NCBI GenBank assembly: GCA_036658435.1
Contig: JAVXEO010000012.1
Location: 1-40,534 of the forward strand
DNA: 40,534 nt
Direction: 5' to 3'
Origin: DIGJ01 sp036658435
GTDB taxonomy: Bacteria > Bacillota > Clostridia > Lachnospirales > Lachnospiraceae
The first letter of the stretch is position 1; the number at the start of each line of letters is the position of its first letter. The notes under the pieces were generated by a model, which saw nothing but the letters and a program-made list of their open reading frames with translations, was not told where the DNA came from and ran no database searches. The position numbers and the translations under genes are program-made. Below, piece after piece: positions 8,059-15,467 of this stretch.

Positions 8059-9471
8059 ATGTCAATCGAATATTTAGGCTTAAGTTCCATTAATGGTCCC
8101 CTAATCGCTTTGGAAGGTGTTCGCGATGCTTCTTATGAAGAAATTGTAGAGTTTACAGTAGACGGCACACAAAAGAAATTAGGAAGAATTGTAGAAGTTT
8201 ATGAAGATAAGGCCATTATCGAAGTATTTGGCGGTACCGACGAAATGTCCTTAAAAAATACCCATACCAAACTTACCGGTCATCCTATGGAAATCGGTCT
8301 TTCCGAAGCCATCTTAGGTCGTACTTTTAATGGTCTTGGACAACCCATTGATGGTCTTGGAAATATTGTACCTGAGGTTAAGTTAAACGTAAACGGACAG
8401 CCTCTCAACCCTGTATCAAGGGAATATCCGCGTAATTATATTAAGACCGGTATTTCTGCTATTGATTGTTTGACTACTTTAATTCGCGGACAAAAGCTTC
8501 CTATCTTTTCCGGAAATGGGCTTCCACATGATCAGTTAGCTGCTCAGATTGTAAAGCAAGCCTCCCTTGGAGAAGGAAACAATGAAAACTTTGGTATTGT
8601 ATTTGCCGCCATGGGAGTTAAACATGATGTTGCTGAATTCTTTCGCCATACCTTTGAAGAAAGTGGTGCAAGTTCCCATGTTACTATGTTTTTAAATCTT
8701 GCAAACGATCCGGTTGTAGAACGTTTGATTACACCAAAGGTAGCTCTCACCGCTGCAGAATATTTAGCTTATGAAAAAGGAATGCATATTTTAGTTATTC
8801 TTACCGATATGACTTCTTTTGCTGAAGCAATGCGTGAAGTTTCTTCTTCCAAAGGAGAAATTCCAAGTAGAAAAGGATATCCTGGTTATCTTTACAGTGA
8901 ATTTGCTGCTTTATATGAAAGAGCCGGTATTGTAGCCGGAAAAACAGGCTCCGTAACACAGATACCTATTTTAACTATGCCAAATGATGATATTACACAC
9001 CCTATCCCAGACTTAACCGGCTATATTACAGAAGGACAGATTGTATTGGAACGCTCTCTTCATCAGAAGAATATTTACCCTCCAATCAATGTACTTCCAT
9101 CTCTTTCCCGTCTTATGAAGGACGGTATTGGTGCTGGATATACTCGGGAAGATCATCAGGATTTAGCAAATCAGTTGTTTTCTTCTTATGCTCATGTAGG
9201 AGATGCCAGGGCTTTGGCTAGTGTTATCGGTGAAGATGAATTATCACCAATTGATAAAAAATACTTAAAGTTTGGTACCTCCTTTGAAGAACAGTTTGTT
9301 TCCCAGGGACATTCGGAAGACCGCCCTATCTTTGAAACTTTAGACAAAGGGTGGGAGCTTCTTTCTATTCTTCCAAGAGAAGAACTTGACCGTGTTGATA
9401 CAAAGATTTTGGATAAATACTACAGAGAACCCCAGGTAGAAGAAAAACAGGATGATTCTCTAGAAGACTAA
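8059..9471 (+). CDS. ntpB: A/V-type ATPase regulatory subunit B
   Basis: The 470-residue nucleotide-binding but non-catalytic partner of subunit A. The position of the P-loop is degenerate, reading FSGNGLPHDQLA instead of GxxxxGKT, which is diagnostic for B subunits. Other family segments include GRTFNGLGQPIDG, NYIKTGISAIDC, LTDMTSFAEAMREVS and RKGYPGYLYSE. It follows ntpA by 15 bases, with AAGGAAGG upstream, and is followed by subunit D. The C-terminal tail (VEEKQDDSLED) is acidic. Confidence 0.98.
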   Translation: MSIEYLGLSSINGPLIALEGVRDASYEEIVEFTVDGTQKKLGRIVEVYEDKAIIEVFGGTDEMSLKNTHTKLTGHPMEIGLSEAILGRTFNGLGQPIDGLGNIVPEVKLNVNGQPLNPVSREYPRNYIKTGISAIDCLTTLIRGQKLPIFSGNGLPHDQLAAQIVKQASLGEGNNENFGIVFAAMGVKHDVAEFFRHTFEESGASSHVTMFLNLANDPVVERLITPKVALTAAEYLAYEKGMHILVILTDMTSFAEAMREVSSSKGEIPSRKGYPGYLYSEFAALYERAGIVAGKTGSVTQIPILTMPNDDITHPIPDLTGYITEGQIVLERSLHQKNIYPPINVLPSLSRLMKDGIGAGYTREDHQDLANQLFSSYAHVGDARALASVIGEDELSPIDKKYLKFGTSFEEQFVSQGHSEDRPIFETLDKGWELLSILPREELDRVDTKILDKYYREPQVEEKQDDSLED

Positions 9472-9486
9472 ACAGGAGGTGAAAGC

Positions 9487-10107
9487 ATGGATCCAAATAC
9501 CTTTCCCACAAAGGGTAACCTCATATTGGCAAAAAGTTCGCTGACGCTTGCCCGCCAGGGTTTTGAATTAATGGATAAAAAACGTAACATTCTCATTCGG
9601 GAGCTTATGGACTTAATTGATGAAGCCTCCAGTATTCAATCCGAAATTGATGTTACCTTTACCTCTGCATATAAAGCCTTACAAAATGCAAATATTGAAA
9701 TGGGAATTCACAATGTGTCACAGTTGTCAAAGACTATGCCCATTGAAGATTCCATTGATATCAAAGTACGAAGTATCATGGGAACCGAAATTCCTTTGGT
9801 GGAGTATAATGAAAAAGAAAAAAAGGCTGCCTATTCTTTTTACGGAACCCGAATTTCTTTAGACGAAGCTTTTTATCAGTTCAATCGGGTGAAAGAGCTG
9901 ACGATTCGTTTATCCATGATTGAAACCTCGGCTTATCGTCTGGCTAATAGTATTAAAAAAACACAGAAGAGAGCCAATGCGCTGCAAAATATAACGATTC
10001 CACGATATAGAACCTTAGTAACGGATATTCAGAATGCATTGGAAGAAAAAGAGCGTGAGGAATTTACGCGGCTTAAGGTCATTAAACGAATGCATGCCGC
10101 AAATTAG
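9487..10107 (+). CDS. ntpD: A/V-type ATPase subunit D (central shaft)
   Basis: The 206-residue rotor shaft, two long antiparallel helices that penetrate the head and turn with subunit F. The N-terminal PTKGNLILAKSSLTLARQGF pattern and the C-terminal RANALQNITIPRYRT segment are hallmarks of subunit D. ACAGGAGGTGAAAGC precedes the ATG. It is the last gene of the ATPase operon; a hairpin overlaps its stop codon, and a separate promoter for the next gene follows. Confidence 0.96.
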   Translation: MDPNTFPTKGNLILAKSSLTLARQGFELMDKKRNILIRELMDLIDEASSIQSEIDVTFTSAYKALQNANIEMGIHNVSQLSKTMPIEDSIDIKVRSIMGTEIPLVEYNEKEKKAAYSFYGTRISLDEAFYQFNRVKELTIRLSMIETSAYRLANSIKKTQKRANALQNITIPRYRTLVTDIQNALEEKEREEFTRLKVIKRMHAAN

Positions 10108-10132
10108 GGATTCGTTTTGCCCCTTGCGGCAT
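10094..10132 (+). terminator. Hairpin at the end of the ATPase operon
   Basis: ATGCCGCAA (10094-10102) pairs with TTGCGGCAT (10124-10132) as a nine-base stem, with possible inner GGG/CCC pairs. It overlaps the ntpD stop codon. The following TTTCC is a poor U-tract, so termination may be only partial. Confidence 0.5.
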
Positions 10133-10168
10133 TTCCAAAAATAAACTATAATAGATATAGTTTATTTT
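10124..10168 (+). promoter_or_regulatory. Putative promoter of the carboxypeptidase gene within an inverted repeat
   Basis: TTGCGG (10124-10129) and TATAAT (10147-10152) are 17 bases apart. The -10 box lies inside a perfect 13-base inverted repeat, 10138-10150 with 10156-10168, separated by ATAGA. A repressor operator is possible, as is an RNA hairpin in the leader. The -35 also forms the 3' arm of the upstream hairpin. Confidence 0.5.
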
Positions 10169-10189
10169 GAAAGGAAATCCCAAATTATT

Positions 10190-11551
10190 ATGAAATCATA
10201 TCGATTGTTATCTTTTATGCTGATAAGCATACTTATTATAAATATTTTTAATCCAATGGCTGCAAGTGCCGGAGAAAAATCCGACTCTAAGCTTTGGCCA
10301 AAAGGTCCTTCCGTAGATGCTGATTCTGCAATTCTTATGGATTTATCCACCGGTTTGATATTGTATGAAAAGAAAAGTCACAAAGAACAGTATCCTGCCA
10401 GTATAACTAAAATTATGACCGTACTTCTTGCCTTGGAGCATTGCTCTATGGGTGAAATTGTTACCTTCTCTCATGATTCTGTTTTTGGAATTGAGTCAGG
10501 AAGCAGCCATATTGGCATTGATGAAGGTGAAAAACTGACTATGGAGCAATGTTTATATGCCATCATGCTTGCTTCTGCAAACGAAGTTTCTTGGGGCGTT
10601 GGTGAGCATGTAGCTGGAAGCCTTTCGAAATTTGCAGACATGATGAATCAGCGCGCAAAAGAACTGGGGTGTCTAAATACACATTTTGTAAATGCAAATG
10701 GTCTCCATGATGACCAGCACTATACCAGTGCTTACGATATGGCGTTAATTGCCCGTCAAGCCATGAAACATCCTATTTTCAGGAAAGTCACCGCTACCAA
10801 GAGATACTCTATTCCACCAACCAATAAACACGATATTGATAATGTGTTTTTAAATCATCATCAAATGTTAAACGGATATAAATATCCACAATATGAATAT
10901 GAATACTGCATTGGCGGAAAAACCGGTTACACAAGTAAGGCGGCTTCTACTCTCGTAACCTTTGCAGAAAAGGATGGGATACAGCTTGTCTGTGTTGTTA
11001 TGCGGGCAAATGGTGCTGCTTCTCCAAGAAATGAATATACCGATACGACCTCTTTGTTTGATTTTGCATTTGCGAATTACAAAAAACACAATTTACAGAA
11101 TGTAAACTTAGAATATGAGGATTCTCCCTTATTTACCACCTATAGTCCTTTCTTTGATTGCAAACAGTCCTCTCTTAAGTTAAGTGAAGATGCTTGCGTA
11201 TTGCTTCCAAATGATGCAACACTAGAAGATGCCAAGGAGTCCATTTCCTTCTATGATGACATTACCTTACAGGATGGTGAAAATGTAATTGGCCAGATAT
11301 CCTACACTTATGCAGGAAAAACCGTAGGATCCATTGATATTATTTATGAAAAGAAAGATTTTCCCACTCTTTTAGTTTCACAAAAGACAAAAGTTGTAGA
11401 GGATAAAAATATACACGCTTCCAATCATTGGAACCTAAAGCCTTTTATTATCCTTAGTATATGCCTTATTCTATGTATCTGCGTAGGTATTTATTTTTAT
11501 TTCAGAAATAAAAAGCGAAGAGAGTCCAAAAAATTTGATTTACGATACTAA
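10190..11551 (+). CDS. D-alanyl-D-alanine carboxypeptidase (PBP5/DacA-like)
   Basis: A 453-residue penicillin-binding protein that trims the terminal D-alanine from peptidoglycan stem peptides outside the membrane. A hydrophobic signal segment (about 4-20) ends near AASA. All three serine peptidase motifs of the S11 family are present: SITK (71-74) with the acylating serine, SAN (129-131) and KTG (244-246) in GGKTGYTSKA. A C-terminal PBP5-like beta domain follows, then a membrane helix at about 418-438 and a basic KKRRESKK tail. It is therefore anchored by a true helix and not only an amphipathic tail. GAAAGGAAATCCC lies upstream of the ATG. It ends at a strong terminator facing a convergent gene. 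Confidence 0.93.
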   Translation: MKSYRLLSFMLISILIINIFNPMAASAGEKSDSKLWPKGPSVDADSAILMDLSTGLILYEKKSHKEQYPASITKIMTVLLALEHCSMGEIVTFSHDSVFGIESGSSHIGIDEGEKLTMEQCLYAIMLASANEVSWGVGEHVAGSLSKFADMMNQRAKELGCLNTHFVNANGLHDDQHYTSAYDMALIARQAMKHPIFRKVTATKRYSIPPTNKHDIDNVFLNHHQMLNGYKYPQYEYEYCIGGKTGYTSKAASTLVTFAEKDGIQLVCVVMRANGAASPRNEYTDTTSLFDFAFANYKKHNLQNVNLEYEDSPLFTTYSPFFDCKQSSLKLSEDACVLLPNDATLEDAKESISFYDDITLQDGENVIGQISYTYAGKTVGSIDIIYEKKDFPTLLVSQKTKVVEDKNIHASNHWNLKPFIILSICLILCICVGIYFYFRNKKRRESKKFDLRY

Positions 11552-11588
11552 ATGGATTTATCCATTTAAAAAGGATAAAGAGTCTGTT

Positions 11589-11622
11589 AAGGAGGCTTCA
11601 TAGAAATTCTGTGAGCCTCCTT
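11589..11622 (+). terminator. Strong terminator between convergent genes
   Basis: AAGGAGGCT pairs with AGCCTCCTT, and the inner CATAG/CTGTG pairs extend the stem around the loop AAATT. The hairpin is followed by a T-rich run (TTCTTCTTGC TATTTTATTT). It sits between the carboxypeptidase and the minus-strand exonuclease and could serve both. A smaller AAATGGA/TCCATTT repeat (11550-11567) overlaps the carboxypeptidase stop. Confidence 0.8.
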
Positions 11623-11634
11623 CTTCTTGCTATT

Positions 11635-12573
11635 TTATTTTTTTTCCGAAATTTCATCATAATGCAGTTTTAATTTTCTTGCAGCTTCCTTCCCTATTCT
11701 ACTCACTATTTTAACAATATAACGCTTTCCATTGTCTACCCGGTTGACTTGAATCCTTCCTTTTAAATAACCATGTTTACTGCAATAACCAAGACAATAA
11801 TAATTTTTAGGGTTATTGCTAAACCAGTCTATCTTTCTTACAATGGATCTTCCGCATAAAAAACAGTTTAATTGTTTAATTTTAGGGTTGCTGAGAGCAT
11901 CTTCTCTGGTATTAAATTCTCTTGAAATATACTTCGAATAATTTCCGTAATTTACAAAAACTTCTTCTTCTTCATTTTGTGGATTATGAAAACAGTCAAT
12001 GGAATAATATCGGTCAATCAGGTTCTTATCTAACTTTTGAAATATTTTTGCTGTATATTCTGCATCCCATAAAGCTCTGTGAAATTCATCTTTTTTTTCA
12101 AATCCAAAATATTCAACTGCATATTCCAAAGTTTTCTGAATTTTTTTTCCTTCTATTTGCAATGCGAATAGTTTCTGCACATCGTAATAAAAAAAGGGTT
12201 TTGTAAATATTTTTTTTGTTTTATAATACTGCATATTCCTTTGCAATTCTGTTAAATCCGTATTTCCCCAAGTGCAAAAAGAATACGTTTCTCCACCATC
12301 ACTACACCAGACAAAAAAATCAGAAATAGCTTTAGAAAAGGAGCAGCCCTTATTTAATTCCTCCGGTTCAATAGGAACCAGACTCTGTGTCACAGGAAAT
12401 AATTCCTTATAAATTATGGGTCTTATTACTCTGTGAAACTCACTTATAAGGGTTCTGTTCTCACTTAACTTCACTGCACCTATTTCAATTATCTCAAAGG
12501 GTATCTTCTGCTTTAATTCCTCGGATACCTGCATTCCCTGATTCCATTCTAAGTCCATTACTATATAGTTCAT
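11635..12573 (-). CDS. DEDDh-family 3'-5' exonuclease with cysteine-rich C-terminus
   Basis: About 312 residues. The N-terminal domain (1-190) belongs to the RNase T/DnaQ exonuclease superfamily. It has MDLEWNQ (first Asp and Glu), a central TDLTELQ Asp, and HRALWDAEYTA with the general-base His and last Asp. The C-terminal part holds CFLCG and, later, CLGYCSKHG, a possible zinc-binding set. I start at ATG 12573 because MNYIVMDLEW is the usual family opening. A TTG seven codons earlier keeps the frame open but overlaps the upstream gene. The stop of the upstream gene is four bases before this ATG, so translation is probably coupled. The substrate (DNA or RNA) cannot be told from the sequence. 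Confidence 0.85.
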   Translation of the reverse strand: MNYIVMDLEWNQGMQVSEELKQKIPFEIIEIGAVKLSENRTLISEFHRVIRPIIYKELFPVTQSLVPIEPEELNKGCSFSKAISDFFVWCSDGGETYSFCTWGNTDLTELQRNMQYYKTKKIFTKPFFYYDVQKLFALQIEGKKIQKTLEYAVEYFGFEKKDEFHRALWDAEYTAKIFQKLDKNLIDRYYSIDCFHNPQNEEEEVFVNYGNYSKYISREFNTREDALSNPKIKQLNCFLCGRSIVRKIDWFSNNPKNYYCLGYCSKHGYLKGRIQVNRVDNGKRYIVKIVSRIGKEAARKLKLHYDEISEKK

Positions 12574-12577
12574 TTCA

Positions 12578-13723
12578 TTATCCCATAGATGCAAATAGCG
12601 CCGCTATCTCATCTGCACTCAACTGTTTATTTGAATCTGCCAGGTTGATTTCAGGAACCGGTTCTGGCTCTGGCTCTGGCTCTGGCTCTGGCTCTTCCTT
12701 CGGTTCCTCCGTTCCTATATTTGCAAACATTGCTTCGATTTCTTCCGGACTTAGTTGTTTATTGGGGTCTTCCTTCTTATCTGGTTCCGGTTCTTCTATT
12801 TCCAATTCTTCTATTTCCGGTTCTTCTATTTCCAATTCTTCTGGTTCCGGTTCTTCTATTTCCGGTTCTTCTATTTCCGGCTCATCTAATACCATTTCTT
12901 CCACTTTAAAATCTTCAGGTTTCTCTTCCTTTATTTCTGGAATTTCAACAATTGGTTCTTCCATATTTGGGGTTTGAATTTCTGATTCTTCTATTTTGGA
13001 AATTTCCATTTCTGATTCTTCACTTTTTTGAATAGGCTGCATCATAGGAATTGGCTGCATCATAGGAACCGACATCTGCATTGGCTGCACATTTAGATTG
13101 ATTCCTCTTATATCGATTCGCAGATTTTCCGAAATCTGCTCTAACTTAACCAGTTCTTTTTCAATATCCTTCATTCTGCTTTCCATATGATTGATCAAAT
13201 TATTTACGTTGGAATCCACATTTGATGTAATGTCTTTTGATTCAAAATTAGAATGACTGGCTTCTTTTACTATTTTATCTGCATTTTGATTCAATGTATA
13301 AATAATTTTTTCGCTATTGGCTTTTCCCATAGCCACTGTCTTTTTAATATCATCTCTCACATATTTTACAATAATCTTAGCTGCTCTCGCCTGACCTCCT
13401 ACCATCTCTTCTATTCCTGAATTTTGATTTTCCACTATTTTATCAAGTTTTTGCTCTACAATCTCAGAATTTTTTTTAATTTGGATGTAAAGTGCTTTTT
13501 GCACTTTTTCACATTCTTCCAGTCTTTCACCATAAAAAATCTTTGTCTTTTCCTGTTCATCCATTTTTTCATTGCGAATCGCATCCAAGAAAAGATAGGT
13601 TGCAATCAAAACAACGATACTCACTCCTACTACATTTATTTTTTCAACGATACAGTAGATCTCCGATAGCACCGATGCTGCAAAAAAAACACCAAAGTAA
13701 AGTATATTATTGTCTTTTTTCAT
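12578..13723 (-). CDS. Membrane-anchored coiled-coil protein with acidic Glu-Pro repeat tail
   Basis: I do not recognise this 381-residue protein as a named family. Two hydrophobic segments at about 8-24 and 31-49 are followed by a long charged helical region (about 50-205) with coiled-coil character. A Met/Pro-rich link (MSVPMMQPIPMMQPI) and a low-complexity tail of EIEEPE and EPEP units come next. The tail carries two copies of a short motif, QLSPEEIEAMFANIG (about 323-337) and QLSADEIAALFASMG at the extreme C-terminus. The motif resembles the LSQDEIDALL segment known from FliM/FliY N-termini, but no flagellar genes are here. AGGGGGTAATTCTT precedes the ATG. It follows serS and is tightly linked to the exonuclease. 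Confidence 0.85.
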   Translation of the reverse strand: MKKDNNILYFGVFFAASVLSEIYCIVEKINVVGVSIVVLIATYLFLDAIRNEKMDEQEKTKIFYGERLEECEKVQKALYIQIKKNSEIVEQKLDKIVENQNSGIEEMVGGQARAAKIIVKYVRDDIKKTVAMGKANSEKIIYTLNQNADKIVKEASHSNFESKDITSNVDSNVNNLINHMESRMKDIEKELVKLEQISENLRIDIRGINLNVQPMQMSVPMMQPIPMMQPIQKSEESEMEISKIEESEIQTPNMEEPIVEIPEIKEEKPEDFKVEEMVLDEPEIEEPEIEEPEPEELEIEEPEIEELEIEEPEPDKKEDPNKQLSPEEIEAMFANIGTEEPKEEPEPEPEPEPEPVPEINLADSNKQLSADEIAALFASMG

Positions 13724-13747
13724 AAGAATTACCCCCTAAAAATTTTT

Positions 13748-15025
13748 CTATTGAATCTTTTCTTTTCCTCCCATATAGGGTCTTAATGCAGTCGGAATGT
13801 TAACAGTACCATCTTCGTTTAAGTTGTTTTCCAAATAAGCAATCAGCATTCTAGGAGGTGCAACAACCGTATTATTTAAGGTATGCGCAAAGTACTTTCC
13901 ATTTTTACCCGTTACACGAATCTTAAGACGGCGAGCCTGGGCATCTCCCAAGTTTGAGCAGCTTCCAACCTCAAAATACTTTTTCTGTCTTGGTGACCAT
14001 GCCTCCACATCTATAGACTTTACCTTTAAATCTGCTAAGTCCCCTGAGCAGCACTCTAAAGTACGAACAGGAATATCTAAGGTTCTAAATAGATCTACTG
14101 TGTTCTGCCATAATTTATCAAACCACATCTTGCTATCTTCCGGATTACAAACTACAATCATTTCCTGTTTTTCAAATTGATGAATTCTATAAACACCACG
14201 TTCCTCTAAACCATGTGCTCCTTTTTCTTTTCTAAAACAAGGCGAATAGCTTGTCAAAGTCTGTGGCAGCTTTTCTTCTGGAAGTATCGTATCTATAAAC
14301 TTACCAATCATGGAATGTTCGCTGGTTCCAATCAAAAACAGGTCTTCTCCTTCAATCTTATACATCATAGCTTCCATCTCAGAAAAACTCATAACACCGG
14401 TAACGACATCACTTCGAATCATATAGGGAGGAATACAGTAAGTAAAGCCTCGATCAATCATAAAATCCCTTGCATAAGAAATTATGGCCGAATGTAACCG
14501 TGCAATATCACCCATTAAATAGTAAAATCCATTTCCCGCAACCTTTCTTGCACTATCTAAATCAATTCCATCAAACTTTTCCATAATATCAGTGTGATAC
14601 GGAATTTCAAACTCCGGAACAATAGGTTCTCCATATCTCTGTATTTCAACGTTCTCTGTATCATTTTTACCAATTGGAACACTAGGATCTATAATGTTGG
14701 GAATACTCATCATGATTTCTTTTACTTTTTCCTGAAGCACTGTTTCTTTTTCTTCTAATGCAGCTAAACTTTCTGCATCTTTATTTACCTGCTCTTTTAG
14801 GGCCTCTGCTTCCTCTTTTTTCCCCTGTGCCATTAGCCCACCGATTTGTTTTGATACCGCTTTACGGCTTGCTCTTAAATTGTCTGCCTCTTGCTGTGTC
14901 TGTCTGCTTTCTGCATCCAGTTTAATTACCTCATCTACAAGTGGAAGTTTTTGATCCTGAAATTTATTTCGAATATTTTGTTTTACCGTCTCTGGGTTCT
15001 CTCTTAGAAACTTTAGATCTATCAT
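13748..15025 (-). CDS. serS: Seryl-tRNA synthetase
   Basis: A 425-residue class II synthetase that charges serine onto tRNA-Ser. Residues about 1-105 form the long antiparallel coiled-coil arm that contacts the tRNA-Ser variable arm. The catalytic core has motif 2 in CFRKEKGAHGLEERGVYRI and motif 3 in VVAPPRMLIAYLENN. Many bacterial enzymes instead read FRSEAGSAGRDTRG and GLAVGRTLVA there, so this is a divergent SerRS type. TAGGAGGAAAATAAA precedes the ATG. Its own promoter lies upstream. No T-box leader was found. A cognate tRNA-Ser gene is at the other end of the window. Confidence 0.96.
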   Translation of the reverse strand: MIDLKFLRENPETVKQNIRNKFQDQKLPLVDEVIKLDAESRQTQQEADNLRASRKAVSKQIGGLMAQGKKEEAEALKEQVNKDAESLAALEEKETVLQEKVKEIMMSIPNIIDPSVPIGKNDTENVEIQRYGEPIVPEFEIPYHTDIMEKFDGIDLDSARKVAGNGFYYLMGDIARLHSAIISYARDFMIDRGFTYCIPPYMIRSDVVTGVMSFSEMEAMMYKIEGEDLFLIGTSEHSMIGKFIDTILPEEKLPQTLTSYSPCFRKEKGAHGLEERGVYRIHQFEKQEMIVVCNPEDSKMWFDKLWQNTVDLFRTLDIPVRTLECCSGDLADLKVKSIDVEAWSPRQKKYFEVGSCSNLGDAQARRLKIRVTGKNGKYFAHTLNNTVVAPPRMLIAYLENNLNEDGTVNIPTALRPYMGGKEKIQ

Positions 15026-15062
15026 TTTATTTTCCTCCTAATTTCCATCAATATTACCTCTA

Positions 15063-15091
15063 ATATTACCACAAATTAATTTTTGATTCAA
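15063..15091 (-). promoter_or_regulatory. Sigma-A promoter of serS
   Basis: TTGAAT (15086-15091) and TAATAT (15063-15068) on the minus strand are 17 bases apart, about 38 bases upstream of the serS ATG. The short leader excludes a T-box between this promoter and the gene. Confidence 0.65.
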
Positions 15092-15183
15092 GAAGGATTC
15101 CATTACAGCAGCGATTTTAGCATATCTTTTTATTTTTTAAATGTATTACCTTCCTTATTTTATTGGAATTTTATATGCGGACT

Positions 15184-15250
15184 TCACAGCATCCCCCCTG
15201 GGGTCTGCTAACCTTAGCGCGGCGTGGACACCCACAGCGGAGCTTTTTTT
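15184..15250 (-). other. GC-rich, possibly structured element of unknown function
   Basis: A GC-rich block in an otherwise AT-rich spacer between tRNA-Arg and serS. On the minus strand it reads as three small hairpins: GTGG-GTGT-CCAC, GCTA-AGGT-TAGC, and AGCA-GA-CCCC with GGGG-GA-TGCT. The last would contain a tandem G-A internal loop, common in structured RNAs. Next to it (about 15245-15284) is an AT inverted repeat, TTTTTTATGTAATA with TATTACATAAAAAA. No ORF is apparent. It could be a small RNA, a repeat family member or a remnant. Confidence 0.35.
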
Positions 15251-15278
15251 ATGTAATAGGAGCACTTTCTTATTACAT

Positions 15279-15318
15279 AAAAAAGCCAGAAAATCTTGAC
15301 TACTCAAGACTTTCTGGC
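15279..15318 (-). terminator. Intrinsic terminator of tRNA-Arg
   Basis: On the minus strand GCCAGAAAGTCTTGA and TCAAGATTTTCTGGC form a 15-base stem with one G-U pair and loop GTAG, followed directly by TTTTTT. It starts nine bases after the tRNA CCA end. Confidence 0.92.
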
Positions 15319-15327
15319 ATTGGTTTC

Positions 15328-15404
15328 TGGTGTCCCTGACACGATTTGAACGTGCGGCCTTCCCCTTAGGAGGGGGACGCTCTATCCAGCTGAGCTACAG
15401 AGAC
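15328..15404 (-). tRNA. tRNA-Arg (anticodon CCT)
   Basis: The minus strand folds with acceptor GTCTCTG/CAGGGAC and discriminator A, and the CCA is encoded at 15328-15330. The D arm is GCTC/GAGC. The anticodon stem TCCCC/GGGGA holds the loop CTCCTAA, and the T arm is GCACG-TTCAAAT-CGTGT. The anticodon CCT (15368-15370) reads arginine AGG. It has its own promoter and terminator, so it is a single-gene unit. Confidence 0.96.
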
Positions 15405-15427
15405 ATTTACAAATATAGTACTTGATT

Positions 15428-15457
15428 ATTGTATACTACTCTACATATACAAGTCAA
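15428..15457 (-). promoter_or_regulatory. Promoter of tRNA-Arg
   Basis: TTGACT (15452-15457) lies upstream of overlapping -10 candidates, TATACA (15430-15435, spacer 16) or TACAAT (15428-15433, spacer 18), about 25 bases before the tRNA. It begins only 11 bases after the stop codon of the upstream minus-strand gene. Confidence 0.65.
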
Positions 15458-15467
15458 GTCTTACCTT

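Noticed and set aside
12645..12977. Plus-strand frame encoding a Gly-Ser repeat protein
   Set aside because: It is the antisense shadow of the Glu-Pro repeat tail of the coiled-coil gene, with no ribosome site and no family.
15026..15290. T-box riboswitch upstream of serS
   Set aside because: The T-box core (GGTGGNACCGCG-like) is absent and the serS promoter leaves a leader of only about 30 bases.
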